This document shows, piece after piece, positions 46,681 to 55,749 of a DNA stretch of 64,000 bases. The translations under genes and the position numbers were made by a program. The DNA is from an uncultured Saprospiraceae bacterium (lineage in GTDB: Bacteria; Bacteroidota; Bacteroidia; Chitinophagales; Saprospiraceae). The stretch covers positions 1 to 64,000 of the forward strand of contig CALKJD010000092.1 of NCBI GenBank assembly GCA_937995755.1, written 5' to 3'. The notes beneath the pieces were generated by a model, which ran no database searches, was not told where the DNA came from, and saw only the letters and a list, made by a program, of their open reading frames with translations. Each line of letters opens with the position of its first letter. The first letter of the stretch is position 1.

Positions 46681-46711
46681 AAAAAAAGGCCTTCGAATAT
46701 TCGAAGGCCTT
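46681..46711 (-). terminator. intrinsic terminator after the porP-like gene
   Basis: A perfect 22-base palindrome at 46688-46709 (half-site GGCCTTCGAAT) is followed on the minus strand by a run of eight Ts. It lies ~47 bases after the porP-like stop codon. Confidence 0.9.
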
Positions 46712-46757
46712 GTAAATATATTTCTTTTAACAGCCCAGCGGCCATCTATATTGCATC

Positions 46758-47807
46758 TTAGAATCTCGGACAGTATACACCTCTATTCTCAGGACCACAG
46801 ATTAGATACTGTAGTGAGAATTCGAATGCACCGTTAGCTGCTCCTGCAGAACTTAGCTTAGATACGTTTACATCATAAGAGAATCCGATACCGAAATTTT
46901 CATAATCAAATCTTGTAGAAAGTATAACTGCATCAGAGTGTATTCCTCCTTCATCTTTGCTACCTAGTCTATACCAAGCACCTAATTGCCAACTTTGATT
47001 AGATAGTCTACTAGGCCCTAGAGCAAATCTTACACTCGCTCCACCATTAAACTCTCTGTGTTGACCTTGTGCCATATAAACCACATAAGGAAGTAAACTC
47101 ATCTTAGGTTGGATTTCAAATTGAGCTCCACCATGTATAGTCATTCTTGTATAAAGAGACTCCACAGTACCTAAAAAGGATACATCAGGTTGGTTAAGGT
47201 GGTGAAGTGCAGCACCTAAATACCAGTTAGTATTATTATCTATTACACTAAACCATAGAAGACCAGCCCCTAAGTCAGCAAATAAAAAATCTGTATCTGT
47301 GAATCCTGGTTCTTGATCAAGTAACTCTGGATCAAATCCATTGCTCGTTATTTGAGAAGGCCATCTTAAATCTTTCTTGCTTATTCTACGCTGAGTCATT
47401 CCACCATCTACTCCTAATACTAGGTAAGATGCTTTTTTACGGTAACCAGCCATTTTCTTACTATACGATAGAGATATTCTACCTTGTGTAGTTCCGAATC
47501 TTGATTCTCCTGCTACATCACCCCAAAGAGATCCTCCAATTCCGAAGTAATCTTCTCTACCCACAGGTACTTTTTGATCATAAGAGGCAGAATATGTGTT
47601 ATAGGCATTCGCCTTAAGCACTGATGCCCACTGATTTCTGTAGTTTGCTACAAATCTAGTTTTACAATTCATCACTCCTGTCATTGCAGGATTAAGATTT
47701 AGTGGGGACATGTAAAACTGAGAGAAGTGTATGTCTTGGGCCTTAACTGTGGTAAATCCAGCTAAAACAATAAACGTACACACCAATAATCTCGATAAAG
47801 TCTTCAT
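46758..47807 (-). CDS. PorP/SprF family T9SS outer-membrane protein
   Basis: A 349-residue protein with a signal peptide (to ~VKAQ) and the family hallmark immediately after: DIHFSQFYMSPLNLNPAMTGVMNCKTRFVANYRNQWASV (~25-63). The rest is a beta-barrel pattern with alternating aromatic strands (SLSYSKKMAGYRKKASYLVLGVDGG, WYLGAALHHLNQPDVSF, GIGFSYDVNVSKLSSAGAANGAFEFSLQYLI). PorP/SprF proteins are often encoded next to large T9SS adhesins and help their export; here no such adhesin is adjacent. It is terminated by a strong hairpin. Confidence 0.93.
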   Translation of the reverse strand: MKTLSRLLVCTFIVLAGFTTVKAQDIHFSQFYMSPLNLNPAMTGVMNCKTRFVANYRNQWASVLKANAYNTYSASYDQKVPVGREDYFGIGGSLWGDVAGESRFGTTQGRISLSYSKKMAGYRKKASYLVLGVDGGMTQRRISKKDLRWPSQITSNGFDPELLDQEPGFTDTDFLFADLGAGLLWFSVIDNNTNWYLGAALHHLNQPDVSFLGTVESLYTRMTIHGGAQFEIQPKMSLLPYVVYMAQGQHREFNGGASVRFALGPSRLSNQSWQLGAWYRLGSKDEGGIHSDAVILSTRFDYENFGIGFSYDVNVSKLSSAGAANGAFEFSLQYLICGPENRGVYCPRF

Positions 47808-48054
47808 TTAAAACGCTTTAAAAGGTTTAGTCAAATAGTAGTAGCTGTATTTTTATTCGTAGTGTAAGAGTAAAATTAGCAATATTCATCTATTGTCACA
47901 GAAAATCTCGCTTTTTATTATCTACAACTATTAGACACTAACAACTAACATAATGCTGCATCAGTATGACAACTATTTGACTTTTGACCCTTATTATAAT
48001 TTGATATTATTCTCAACATTTAACATATAGACGAAAACCGTACCATGTAACACC

Positions 48055-49149
48055 TTAAAATGTCAGCCATTTAGCATTAAAGTCATCTACCAGTATATCA
48101 TCATAATGATCAGCCATTTTAAATAGATGTTCAAACAATCTTAGTGCTGTTAGCTTATTAAGATACTGATCAAAAATTAACAATGATAATATTACTTCAT
48201 TATCTCTTACGGTAAAACTTAGCCCTTCTAGCTCATAATTAGCTTTCAATAAATAGCTATACAAGGGTAAAACGTTATCGTCAGGTATAGTACAAAGGTG
48301 TGCATCACCCGTAATCAGACCTGTTTTTTCGTGATAGGCTACATGAATCAGCGCACTTCCCTGCTCTACTTCCCAATTGTAAGGTCCTCTACGTGAGAGC
48401 ACTGCATTGTGATCAAGCTCAGAGAGCATTTCTTCCAGCTGCTTATTGATTCCAATGGGTTCATATAATGGTATATTACTGATATAACCTACTTTACTAC
48501 CGCATAGTGTACATCTTTGACGTTGATCTTGAAGATCTGCGATTACCTGTGTACAAGCTCCACATTTTACAAGATAGTTAGACTCACTAGCACTATAGGT
48601 TTCTAATCCTTCTTTTAATTTATACAATGGCAATGAATAGCCAATTTCTTGACCTGATCTAATCAGAAAAGTATTGACCCCAATGAGATATCCTTTTGTA
48701 TCTATTAACGGCCCACCACTATTACCAGGACTTAATGTCGCTGAATGCTCATAATAGCTTATTTCTTCCTCTTCAAAATCTATAGCGTCTATTCGTCCTT
48801 CTTTAGACTGATGGTTATGACCAAATGGATGACCTAAAGACAAGACTACCTCTCCGACTTGCAGATCCGAATCTGACCTCAAACTAACTGAGGGCATGTT
48901 ATGATCTCTAGGTGCTTTTAAGAAAGCCAAATCAAATATTTCATCTAAATATAAAACCTCTACCAATTGACGAGCGAAATGCTCTCCATCTATTACTACC
49001 TCTCTATTATCTCTTACAACGTGTTCATTAGTTACTATTAGATCAAACTCCGCCAAATAGAATCCTGTCCCTATACTATAAGGTGTAGCTATCTGAATCA
49101 AAACCTCTTTGTAGCGGTCCGCTATTAACAAATGACTATTCGCTCCCAT
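48055..49149 (-). CDS. cytoplasmic trypsin-like serine protease with zinc ribbon and C-terminal helical domain
   Basis: A 364-residue protein without signal peptide. Residues ~15-180 are an S1/HtrA-type protease domain: catalytic His43 (TNEHVV), Asp73 (IFDLAFLK) and Ser144 (PGNSGGP), with GHPFG and IGVNTFLIRSGQEIGYSLPL completing the fold. A four-Cys zinc ribbon follows (Cys196, Cys199, Cys213, Cys216). The last ~120 residues resemble a YbjN/type III chaperone-like alpha-beta domain. No PDZ is present. Most HtrA-type proteases are exported, so this looks like a cytoplasmic protease with its own adaptor-like domains. It overlaps the stop of the next gene by one base (TAATG). Confidence 0.82.
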   Translation of the reverse strand: MGANSHLLIADRYKEVLIQIATPYSIGTGFYLAEFDLIVTNEHVVRDNREVVIDGEHFARQLVEVLYLDEIFDLAFLKAPRDHNMPSVSLRSDSDLQVGEVVLSLGHPFGHNHQSKEGRIDAIDFEEEEISYYEHSATLSPGNSGGPLIDTKGYLIGVNTFLIRSGQEIGYSLPLYKLKEGLETYSASESNYLVKCGACTQVIADLQDQRQRCTLCGSKVGYISNIPLYEPIGINKQLEEMLSELDHNAVLSRRGPYNWEVEQGSALIHVAYHEKTGLITGDAHLCTIPDDNVLPLYSYLLKANYELEGLSFTVRDNEVILSLLIFDQYLNKLTALRLFEHLFKMADHYDDILVDDFNAKWLTF

Positions 49150-50483
49150 TACCTTCTTATGTCTTTTTTATGCATGTCCAATTTAGATAGCATGGTCATA
49201 TACGTTTTACTAAAAACACATAGGTCTCCAAAATCGACATCATCTAAATTCGGTTTGATACGCGGATACTTATCTTCATGTAGGTTTGCTATTTTATGAA
49301 TTGCCTTCTTAATAGCGGAGGCATTGAGATGTCCTTTTTTCCAATATTTATTAGGGAATCCCATTGCTATAAAATAGTCAGACTCAATCACTTCATATAG
49401 CAAATGCAAAAAATCTCTATCTGGATCAGGAAGCGCATAGCTAAACATTAAATACCCTACGAGGTAAGAAGGGATAGCTAAGGCAACATCATCATACTTA
49501 TTATCATAATACCAATCCATATTCGGCAGTTCGCTTTGGATACACTCTGCTAATTTATCGTGTCCAGATGGCATCGTAATACCAAAGGTTGATATCACTT
49601 CATATATCTCACTATCAAATTTCGCCTTCGGTCTGTCTAACCAATCCTTGAGGCGTTGGGTTATCTTCTGGTTCTTAGCATGGATATTCTGATCCTTCGA
49701 TTGAAAATAGGTCTGATGTATATCTTCAATTAGGTCAAGAGTATAGCCTTCTGGCTTGACTAGATAATCTATTTTGTATGCTAAATCTATAATTAAATAA
49801 CATAAGCCAGCTGGATACTTCTGAACATTTATATTTCCACTATCAATAAGATCTAGAATAGCCGATATCCTATTATGTATAAATTGATACTTGATATTCT
49901 TAATCTTCTGTGGCACTTTGGAAATATGCAAATCTCCCACCTTAGAAAGCGACTTATATTCATAGAGAAGGATATCATCATGCTTATCCGCCTTAGCAGC
50001 TAACTCTTTTAGTGCATAATAGACCTTATATGGTGAAGCGTCTACCGCATAGGTATCAAAGATGATACATATATCATCTTCTTCACAAAGTGCAAAACGA
50101 CAATACTGTAGAGCAAAATTCTGCTCAATCAAAGTACGCGTAAAGCCCAGTTCTAGATCACTTGTGATAGCTATCTTTGCTTCAGCTCTGAGTTTATTCC
50201 TATCTGCAGTACCTTTTATAAGTTTACTACCTTGATAAAACTGGAAAGATATGACGCCATGATCCTCTGAATAACTAAGATTCTGAAGCTCATCATCTTT
50301 AAGAAACTCCAATAAGTGAGTAAAATTTTCTAGATAAAGACCTTCTTCATATGCCTTAAGGGCTTGATCCCAACGATCATACTTGGCATCAGACTTCTGT
50401 GAATCACTATATCTGCCAAATACAGATTGGCTGGACACCGATTCAACCTTATTCCTCCCTAATAATATATCTATAATGCCCAT
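49149..50483 (-). CDS. unknown protein coupled to the trypsin-like protease
   Basis: A 444-residue soluble protein that I do not recognise as a family. The ATG at 50483 (MGIIDILLGRNKVES) is used; the ten codons upstream look non-coding. Residues ~40-200 alternate strands and helices in a way that resembles the YbjN-like fold at the C-terminus of the neighbouring protease (LLEFLKDDELQNLSYSEDHGVISFQFYQG; YKVYYALKELAAKADKHDDILLYEY). Residues ~240-444 are mainly helical. No catalytic motif, Cys cluster or membrane segment is visible. Its stop overlaps the protease ATG, so the two are probably made together; a partner or substrate role is inference. Confidence 0.75.
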   Translation of the reverse strand: MGIIDILLGRNKVESVSSQSVFGRYSDSQKSDAKYDRWDQALKAYEEGLYLENFTHLLEFLKDDELQNLSYSEDHGVISFQFYQGSKLIKGTADRNKLRAEAKIAITSDLELGFTRTLIEQNFALQYCRFALCEEDDICIIFDTYAVDASPYKVYYALKELAAKADKHDDILLYEYKSLSKVGDLHISKVPQKIKNIKYQFIHNRISAILDLIDSGNINVQKYPAGLCYLIIDLAYKIDYLVKPEGYTLDLIEDIHQTYFQSKDQNIHAKNQKITQRLKDWLDRPKAKFDSEIYEVISTFGITMPSGHDKLAECIQSELPNMDWYYDNKYDDVALAIPSYLVGYLMFSYALPDPDRDFLHLLYEVIESDYFIAMGFPNKYWKKGHLNASAIKKAIHKIANLHEDKYPRIKPNLDDVDFGDLCVFSKTYMTMLSKLDMHKKDIRR

Positions 50484-50547
50484 ATCGAGAGTAAATATAA
50501 TCAAGTATAGCATTATGAAATAGTTCAGTAGTTCTTAAATCGCTTCT

Positions 50548-50555
50548 TATCTTTG
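50548..50555 (+). promoter_or_regulatory. putative -7 element for the GSCFA gene
   Basis: TATCTTTG fits TAnnTTTG and lies 26 bases before the ATG. No clear -33 TTG is present. Confidence 0.4.
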
Positions 50556-50580
50556 ATCTACTCGCAATTAATACTTCTAG

Positions 50581-51555
50581 ATGAAATTTAGGACAGAGCT
50601 ACATCTTCAAAAATCAGATATACACATTGGTTACAGTGATAGACTATTGCTGTTGGGCTCTTGTTTTTCAGAAAACATAGGTCAAAAACTTAATCAAATT
50701 AAGTACTTGACTACTGTAAACCCTCTAGGCATAGTGTATCATCCAGTCCCTTTGCATGAGTCTATCAAAGACGCACTAAGCGGTAAAGTAATCGAAGAGA
50801 GTAACCTCAACCGCAATATAGATGGCCAGTATACTGCTTGGAATATACATAGTAGACTGAGTACTGTAGATGCTCAAGAGTCCATGAACCAAATGAATGA
50901 TGGTTTAGAACAGCTTAAGGGCTCACTCCAAGGCGCCAATTTCTTAATACTAACCTATGGCACCGCATATTACTACGATCACAAAGACTATGGACCTGTA
51001 GCCAATTGTCACAAATTTCCATCAAAAGATTTCGAAAAAAAGCTATCCAGCACCCATGAATTAATAGATAGTTTTGACCGAATGCTAACTAGCCTCAAAA
51101 CAGTCAACCCTAATATAAAAGTAATGCTTACCGTAAGCCCAGTACGCCACATCAAAGATGGTATCATCGAAAACAACCGAAGTAAAGCACATCTAATTTC
51201 TGCTGTACATGAAATTTGCGACAGTAATAGCCAATGTCACTATCTACCTTCATACGAACTCTTGATAGATGACTTGCGTGACTATAGGTATTACGCAGAT
51301 GATATGGTACATCCCTCTGACCAAGCAATTGAATATATATGGTCTAAGATAGGTGAGCATATCCTAGACCCTTCTGAATCTACACTTAGGTCAGAGATAT
51401 TAAAACTAATACGTGCAGCTGAACACCGGCCTTTTAATGCAAACTCTCAACAGCACAAGGCTTTTCTCAATACTCAGAGAGAATTAACTAACAAGATTTT
51501 GGAAACCTACCCCAACTTAGATTTTTCCAAAGAATTGGAAGTTTTTGAGAAATGA
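50581..51555 (+). CDS. GSCFA domain protein (SGNH-hydrolase-like)
   Basis: A 324-residue soluble protein. The defining block is LLLLGSCFSENIGQKLNQIKY (~23-43), followed by NPLGIVYHPVPLHE and TYGTAYYYDH. The last part of the domain has the SGNH-type block V DDMVHPSDQAIEYIWSKIG, with Asp and His placed as catalytic residues. The GSCFA family is common in Bacteroidota and alphaproteobacteria; its fold suggests an esterase or acyl-hydrolase, but no substrate is known. It is divergent from the protease pair. Confidence 0.9.
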   Translation: MKFRTELHLQKSDIHIGYSDRLLLLGSCFSENIGQKLNQIKYLTTVNPLGIVYHPVPLHESIKDALSGKVIEESNLNRNIDGQYTAWNIHSRLSTVDAQESMNQMNDGLEQLKGSLQGANFLILTYGTAYYYDHKDYGPVANCHKFPSKDFEKKLSSTHELIDSFDRMLTSLKTVNPNIKVMLTVSPVRHIKDGIIENNRSKAHLISAVHEICDSNSQCHYLPSYELLIDDLRDYRYYADDMVHPSDQAIEYIWSKIGEHILDPSESTLRSEILKLIRAAEHRPFNANSQQHKAFLNTQRELTNKILETYPNLDFSKELEVFEK

Positions 51556-51620
51556 GCACACCAAATGATAACAATAGAAGAGCAGCCTGATCGTTATCTT
51601 TAATCTATCACAAGAATATA

Positions 51621-51628
51621 TATCTTCG
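51621..51628 (+). promoter_or_regulatory. putative -7 element for the small outer-membrane-like gene
   Basis: TATCTTCG differs by one base from TAnnTTTG and lies 21 bases before the ATG at 51650. Confidence 0.35.
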
Positions 51629-51649
51629 CCCTTTCAAGGAACATATTAT

Positions 51650-52153
51650 ATGAAATATTTACTGACTCTTACTTTCGCATTATTATCTCTAGTTGGCATG
51701 ACTCAAGTGAGCGTAGCTACGCACCACGGACTTCACAGCCCATATAACCTTGGAGAGTACTATAAGCATGAAGTAGGAGCCGCAATATTTCCGTACAAAC
51801 TAGCCAATGCGGATAAGATCACTATTGGCTTTCATGGTCATTACTTATATAACATCAGTGGTGGTAGAATGGGTCTAGGAGTAGGATACGAAAACATATT
51901 AGATGACTTTAGTAGGCAATCACTTATGGCGATGTTTGCCTATAGACCCTTTGCGCATATTACCGTAATACTTTCGCCTGGTGCTACCCTATTCAAAATT
52001 AATGGTGAAAACGATGTCAGCTTTTCAGGCCATACTGAGATCATCTATGAATGGGCATGGCGCAATGTACACTTTGGACCAACTGTAGAGTATACATATC
52101 ATAAGGATTACCCACATTATAGTGCAGGACTGCATGTAGGTGTTGGTTTCTAG
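51650..52153 (+). CDS. small secreted, probably outer-membrane beta-barrel protein
   Basis: A 167-residue protein with a signal peptide (MKYLLTLTFALLSLVGM). The mature part has short alternating hydrophobic/aromatic strands (KITIGFHGHYLYNI, RMGLGVGYENIL, AHITVILSPGATLF, VHFGPTVEYTYHKD) and ends YSAGLHVGVGF, with a terminal Phe as in outer-membrane barrels. It would have about eight strands. I do not recognise a family. It stands alone between the GSCFA gene and mfd. Confidence 0.75.
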   Translation: MKYLLTLTFALLSLVGMTQVSVATHHGLHSPYNLGEYYKHEVGAAIFPYKLANADKITIGFHGHYLYNISGGRMGLGVGYENILDDFSRQSLMAMFAYRPFAHITVILSPGATLFKINGENDVSFSGHTEIIYEWAWRNVHFGPTVEYTYHKDYPHYSAGLHVGVGF

Positions 52154-52288
52154 ACTAAATCCTAAGCCTGATTATTATATTCGATGTTTGAAGACTTCAT
52201 TATACTAGTTTTCATGGCGGTTTATCCCTTTCAATTACTCTCTATATCGACCTATATCTATCTATAATATAGCCTCACGTTTATTTTT

Positions 52289-52318
52289 GAACTTGATCCT
52301 TGACACTTGAGCTTGATC
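52289..52318. repeat. CTTG-heptad dispersed repeat, copy 3
   Basis: Just before mfd, four CTTG units spaced six or seven bases apart include CTTGACACTTG (52299-52309). Confidence 0.45.
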
Positions 52319-52322
52319 TTTC

Positions 52323-52330
52323 TATCTTCG
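52323..52330 (+). promoter_or_regulatory. putative -7 element immediately before mfd
   Basis: TATCTTCG (one mismatch to TAnnTTTG) ends five bases before the GTG start codon, so transcription would begin at or near the first base of the coding sequence. A TTG lies 16 bases upstream (52307-52309). Confidence 0.4.
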
Positions 52331-52334
52331 CCGT

Positions 52335-55300
52335 GTGAGCGGAAACTTAGAAGCGCTAGTATCTCGATACCAAGAAGACACTAGGACGAAGAAGATAAAC
52401 GAATTCCTTCAGAAGGACACTCCTAGCAGAATCAGATTAGAAGGACTGGTAGGAGCACAGGAGTCCTTTGTCTTATCAGCAACATATTTACTTTCTCCCA
52501 GAGTATACGTTTACATCGCCATAGATAAAGAAGAGGCTGCGTATTTACAAAATACTCTAGAAGCTATTCACGATTCTTCCGAAGTACTATTCTTCCCTGA
52601 TTCATTCAAGCGTCCAATGCAGTTTGAAGAGATGAATAATAGCAATGTACTACAAAGAACCGAAGTGATCAACAAGCTTAGGATAAAAGGTAGTAAACCT
52701 CGAATTGTAGTAAGTTATCCAGAGGCTATGTTTGAAAAGGTAGTAGATCCGGCTATCCTCGAAGCGAATAAAATAGTAATTACTAAAGATGAGCAACTAG
52801 ATATCGATACAATGATCGAGATTCTTGTTGACTATGGATTTGTACGAACTGATTTTGTATATGAACCAGGTCAGTTTTCGATTCGTGGAGGTATAGTAGA
52901 TATTTTCTCTTATGGAAATGAATGGCCTTATCGGATTGAACTGTTTGATGATGAAGTAGAAAGCATTCGTACTTTCAATCCTACGAATCAGCTATCTGTT
53001 CAGAATATTGCAACGGTTAGTATTATACCGAATATCAATAGCAAATTTAAACAAAACCAAAAAGTTCCTCTCTTTGATGTACTTGATGCTAACTCAGTGG
53101 TATGGGTCAAAGATTTTGATGTATTACTTGACAAATTACAGATCTGCTTTGATAAAAGTGAAGAGTTTGCTAAAGTACTCAAGACTAGAGAAGACAGTGA
53201 ATTAAAGCAAGCTTTTGAAGAGCGTGCTTTTATCTTTCCTAATGAGACCATGGCTGCGATCAGCGATCATCATATCATCCTCGAACGAAGAGGAACGATA
53301 TCTATGGACCCTGACTTAGTATTAAATTATGAGACTAATACACAATCTAGTTTCAATAAAAACTTTACGTTACTCATAGAAGATATGAAGCGTAAAGAAA
53401 AAGAAGGTTTTACTAACTACCTCTTTACAGACAGTAATCGTCAAATAGAAAGATTTTACAAAATATTTGAAGACCTTGATGCTCAGCTCGATTTCCATCC
53501 AGTCAACAAAGCAATACATGCAGGATTTGTAGACAAGCAACTTAACATTGCCTGTTATACAGATCATCAAATCTTTGAACGGTTCCATAAATACAAACTC
53601 AAAAAAGGATTTACTAAGGAGCAAGCGATGAGTCTTAAAATGCTTCGTGAGCTAAAACCTGGAGATTTCGTTACACATATCGACCATGGAGTAGGTAGAT
53701 ATTCTGGACTTGAAAAAATAGACATTAATGGACATAAGCAAGAGTCACTCAGACTGTTCTACCAAAACAATGATGTACTCTATGTAAGTATCAATAGTCT
53801 ACACAAAATCTCCAAATTTAAAGGGAAGGATGGAACACCACCAAAACTGAGTAAGATCGGTGGTGACGCTTGGAAAAAACTTAAGTCTACAACTAAGCGA
53901 AAGGTCAAAGACATGGCCAAAGAACTTATAAAACTATATGCCAAAAGAAAAGCTTCAAAAGGTCATGCATTTCCACCAGATGGATACCTTCAGAATGAAC
54001 TAGAGGCATCATTTATATATGAAGATACTCCAGACCAAGAGAAAGCTACAATAGAGACTAAGGAAGATATGATGAAAGAACATCCCATGGATCGATTGAT
54101 ATGTGGAGATGTTGGATTTGGAAAAACAGAGATTGCTATTCGTGCCGCTTTCAAATGCGTAAGCGACGGTAAGCAAGTTGCTATATTAGTACCTACCACT
54201 ATACTTGCACTTCAGCATTATAAAACTTTTTCAGAGCGACTCAAGGAGTTTGGTGTTAATATTGATTACGTCAATCGATTCCGTACGACTAAAGAAAAAA
54301 CTGAAATTTATAAAAACCTTGCTGATGGCAAAATAGAAATCTTAATAGGAACTCATGCTATTCTAAATAAGAAAATAGAGTTTGCAGATTTAGGATTATT
54401 GGTGATAGATGAGGAGCAAAAATTTGGTGTAGCCGCTAAGGAAAAACTTCGAAATATAAAAGTAAACGTAGACACTCTCACGCTCACAGCAACACCAATT
54501 CCTCGAACGTTACAGTTCTCCTTGATGGCCGCTAGAGATCTATCAATCATTAGAACGCCACCACCTAACAGACAACCCATTCACACTGAACGCAGGGTCT
54601 TCAGTGACGAACTGATCAAAGATGCTATCTACTATGAAGTCAACAGGGGTGGTCAAGTATTCTTTGTACACAATCGTGTAAAGTCACTTCCTGATATTGC
54701 GGGTATGATAAAGCGACTCTGCCCAGACATAGAAGTAGGGATGGCTCATGGGCAGCTTGAAGCCAAAGATTTAGAAAAAAAACTAATAGACTTTATCGAT
54801 TATAAGTATGATGTACTAGTATGTACTAATATCATAGAAACAGGTCTTGATATAGCTAATGCAAATACCATAATAATCAACAATGCACAGAACTTTGGGA
54901 TGAGCGACCTTCACCAATTACGTGGACGTGTAGGCCGATCCAATCGTAAAGCATTCTGTTATTTGTTTGCACCACCGGTATCTGTACTTACCTCAGATGC
55001 TCGTAAACGGTTACGTACCTTAGAGGAAAATTCTGACCTTGGCAGTGGATTCCAGATTGCCATGAAAGATCTCGATATTCGTGGAGCAGGAAACCTATTG
55101 GGCGGAGAACAAAGTGGTTTCATTTCTGATATTGGCTTCGAAACTTATCAAAAAATTTTAGAAGAGGCGGTACACGAATTAAAAGAAACAGAATTTAAAG
55201 ATCTATTCAAAGAAGACTTAGATAAAAAACGTCAATATGTCCGTGATGTAGAAGTAGACACTGATATAGAAATGCTAATTCCTGATGCATATATACCTGT

Positions 55301-55706
55301 GATCCAAGAACGCCTTTTACTTTATACGGAGTTAGATACGATTAACGATGAAGCAGGATTAACTGCATTTAAAGAAAGACTCAAAGATAGATTTGGACCT
55401 ATACCAAAGCAAGTTGACGAACTAGTCTATGCCCTTCGCTTAAGATGGATATGTAAAGAATTAGGGTTCGAAAGATTGTCATATAAAAACAATAAATTGA
55501 GGTGTTTCTTTATTGCAAATGCTCAATCTAGTTACTTCGAATCTGAGTTATTCCAAAAGATATTGAAGTTCGTATCTACGGATGGACAGAAGATGGGATT
55601 GACACTAAAGCAGTCTAAGAATTTCTTACTTGTCATCAAGGAGAAATGTAAGAACCTTAAGGAAGTTAAAGCAGTACTAGACAGGATTGCAGAAGATGTT
55701 ATATAA
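52335..55706 (+). CDS. mfd: transcription-repair coupling factor Mfd
   Basis: A 1,123-residue DNA translocase that removes stalled RNA polymerase at lesions and recruits UvrA. Order: UvrB-like N-terminal module (~1-320, GQFSIRGGIVDIF), RNA polymerase interaction domain (LKPGDFVTHIDHGVGRYSGLEKI, ~437-459), superfamily 2 motor with Walker A GDVGFGKTE, DEEQ box (VIDEEQKFG), TLTATPIPRTLQFSLMAARD, and the second RecA lobe (IIETGLDIANANTIIIN, DLHQLRGRVGRS), then a C-terminal D7 domain. The start codon is GTG; no ATG, GTG or TTG follows before the conserved core. Confidence 0.97.
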   Translation: MSGNLEALVSRYQEDTRTKKINEFLQKDTPSRIRLEGLVGAQESFVLSATYLLSPRVYVYIAIDKEEAAYLQNTLEAIHDSSEVLFFPDSFKRPMQFEEMNNSNVLQRTEVINKLRIKGSKPRIVVSYPEAMFEKVVDPAILEANKIVITKDEQLDIDTMIEILVDYGFVRTDFVYEPGQFSIRGGIVDIFSYGNEWPYRIELFDDEVESIRTFNPTNQLSVQNIATVSIIPNINSKFKQNQKVPLFDVLDANSVVWVKDFDVLLDKLQICFDKSEEFAKVLKTREDSELKQAFEERAFIFPNETMAAISDHHIILERRGTISMDPDLVLNYETNTQSSFNKNFTLLIEDMKRKEKEGFTNYLFTDSNRQIERFYKIFEDLDAQLDFHPVNKAIHAGFVDKQLNIACYTDHQIFERFHKYKLKKGFTKEQAMSLKMLRELKPGDFVTHIDHGVGRYSGLEKIDINGHKQESLRLFYQNNDVLYVSINSLHKISKFKGKDGTPPKLSKIGGDAWKKLKSTTKRKVKDMAKELIKLYAKRKASKGHAFPPDGYLQNELEASFIYEDTPDQEKATIETKEDMMKEHPMDRLICGDVGFGKTEIAIRAAFKCVSDGKQVAILVPTTILALQHYKTFSERLKEFGVNIDYVNRFRTTKEKTEIYKNLADGKIEILIGTHAILNKKIEFADLGLLVIDEEQKFGVAAKEKLRNIKVNVDTLTLTATPIPRTLQFSLMAARDLSIIRTPPPNRQPIHTERRVFSDELIKDAIYYEVNRGGQVFFVHNRVKSLPDIAGMIKRLCPDIEVGMAHGQLEAKDLEKKLIDFIDYKYDVLVCTNIIETGLDIANANTIIINNAQNFGMSDLHQLRGRVGRSNRKAFCYLFAPPVSVLTSDARKRLRTLEENSDLGSGFQIAMKDLDIRGAGNLLGGEQSGFISDIGFETYQKILEEAVHELKETEFKDLFKEDLDKKRQYVRDVEVDTDIEMLIPDAYIPVIQERLLLYTELDTINDEAGLTAFKERLKDRFGPIPKQVDELVYALRLRWICKELGFERLSYKNNKLRCFFIANAQSSYFESELFQKILKFVSTDGQKMGLTLKQSKNFLLVIKEKCKNLKEVKAVLDRIAEDVI

Positions 55707-55749
55707 TTTTTAAACAATCCTACTCGAAATTAAAACTCGTTTATTTTAT

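Noticed and set aside
46688-46709. Perfect palindrome considered as an operator
   Set aside because: It is followed by a T-run on the minus strand and sits just after a stop codon, so a terminator is the simpler reading.
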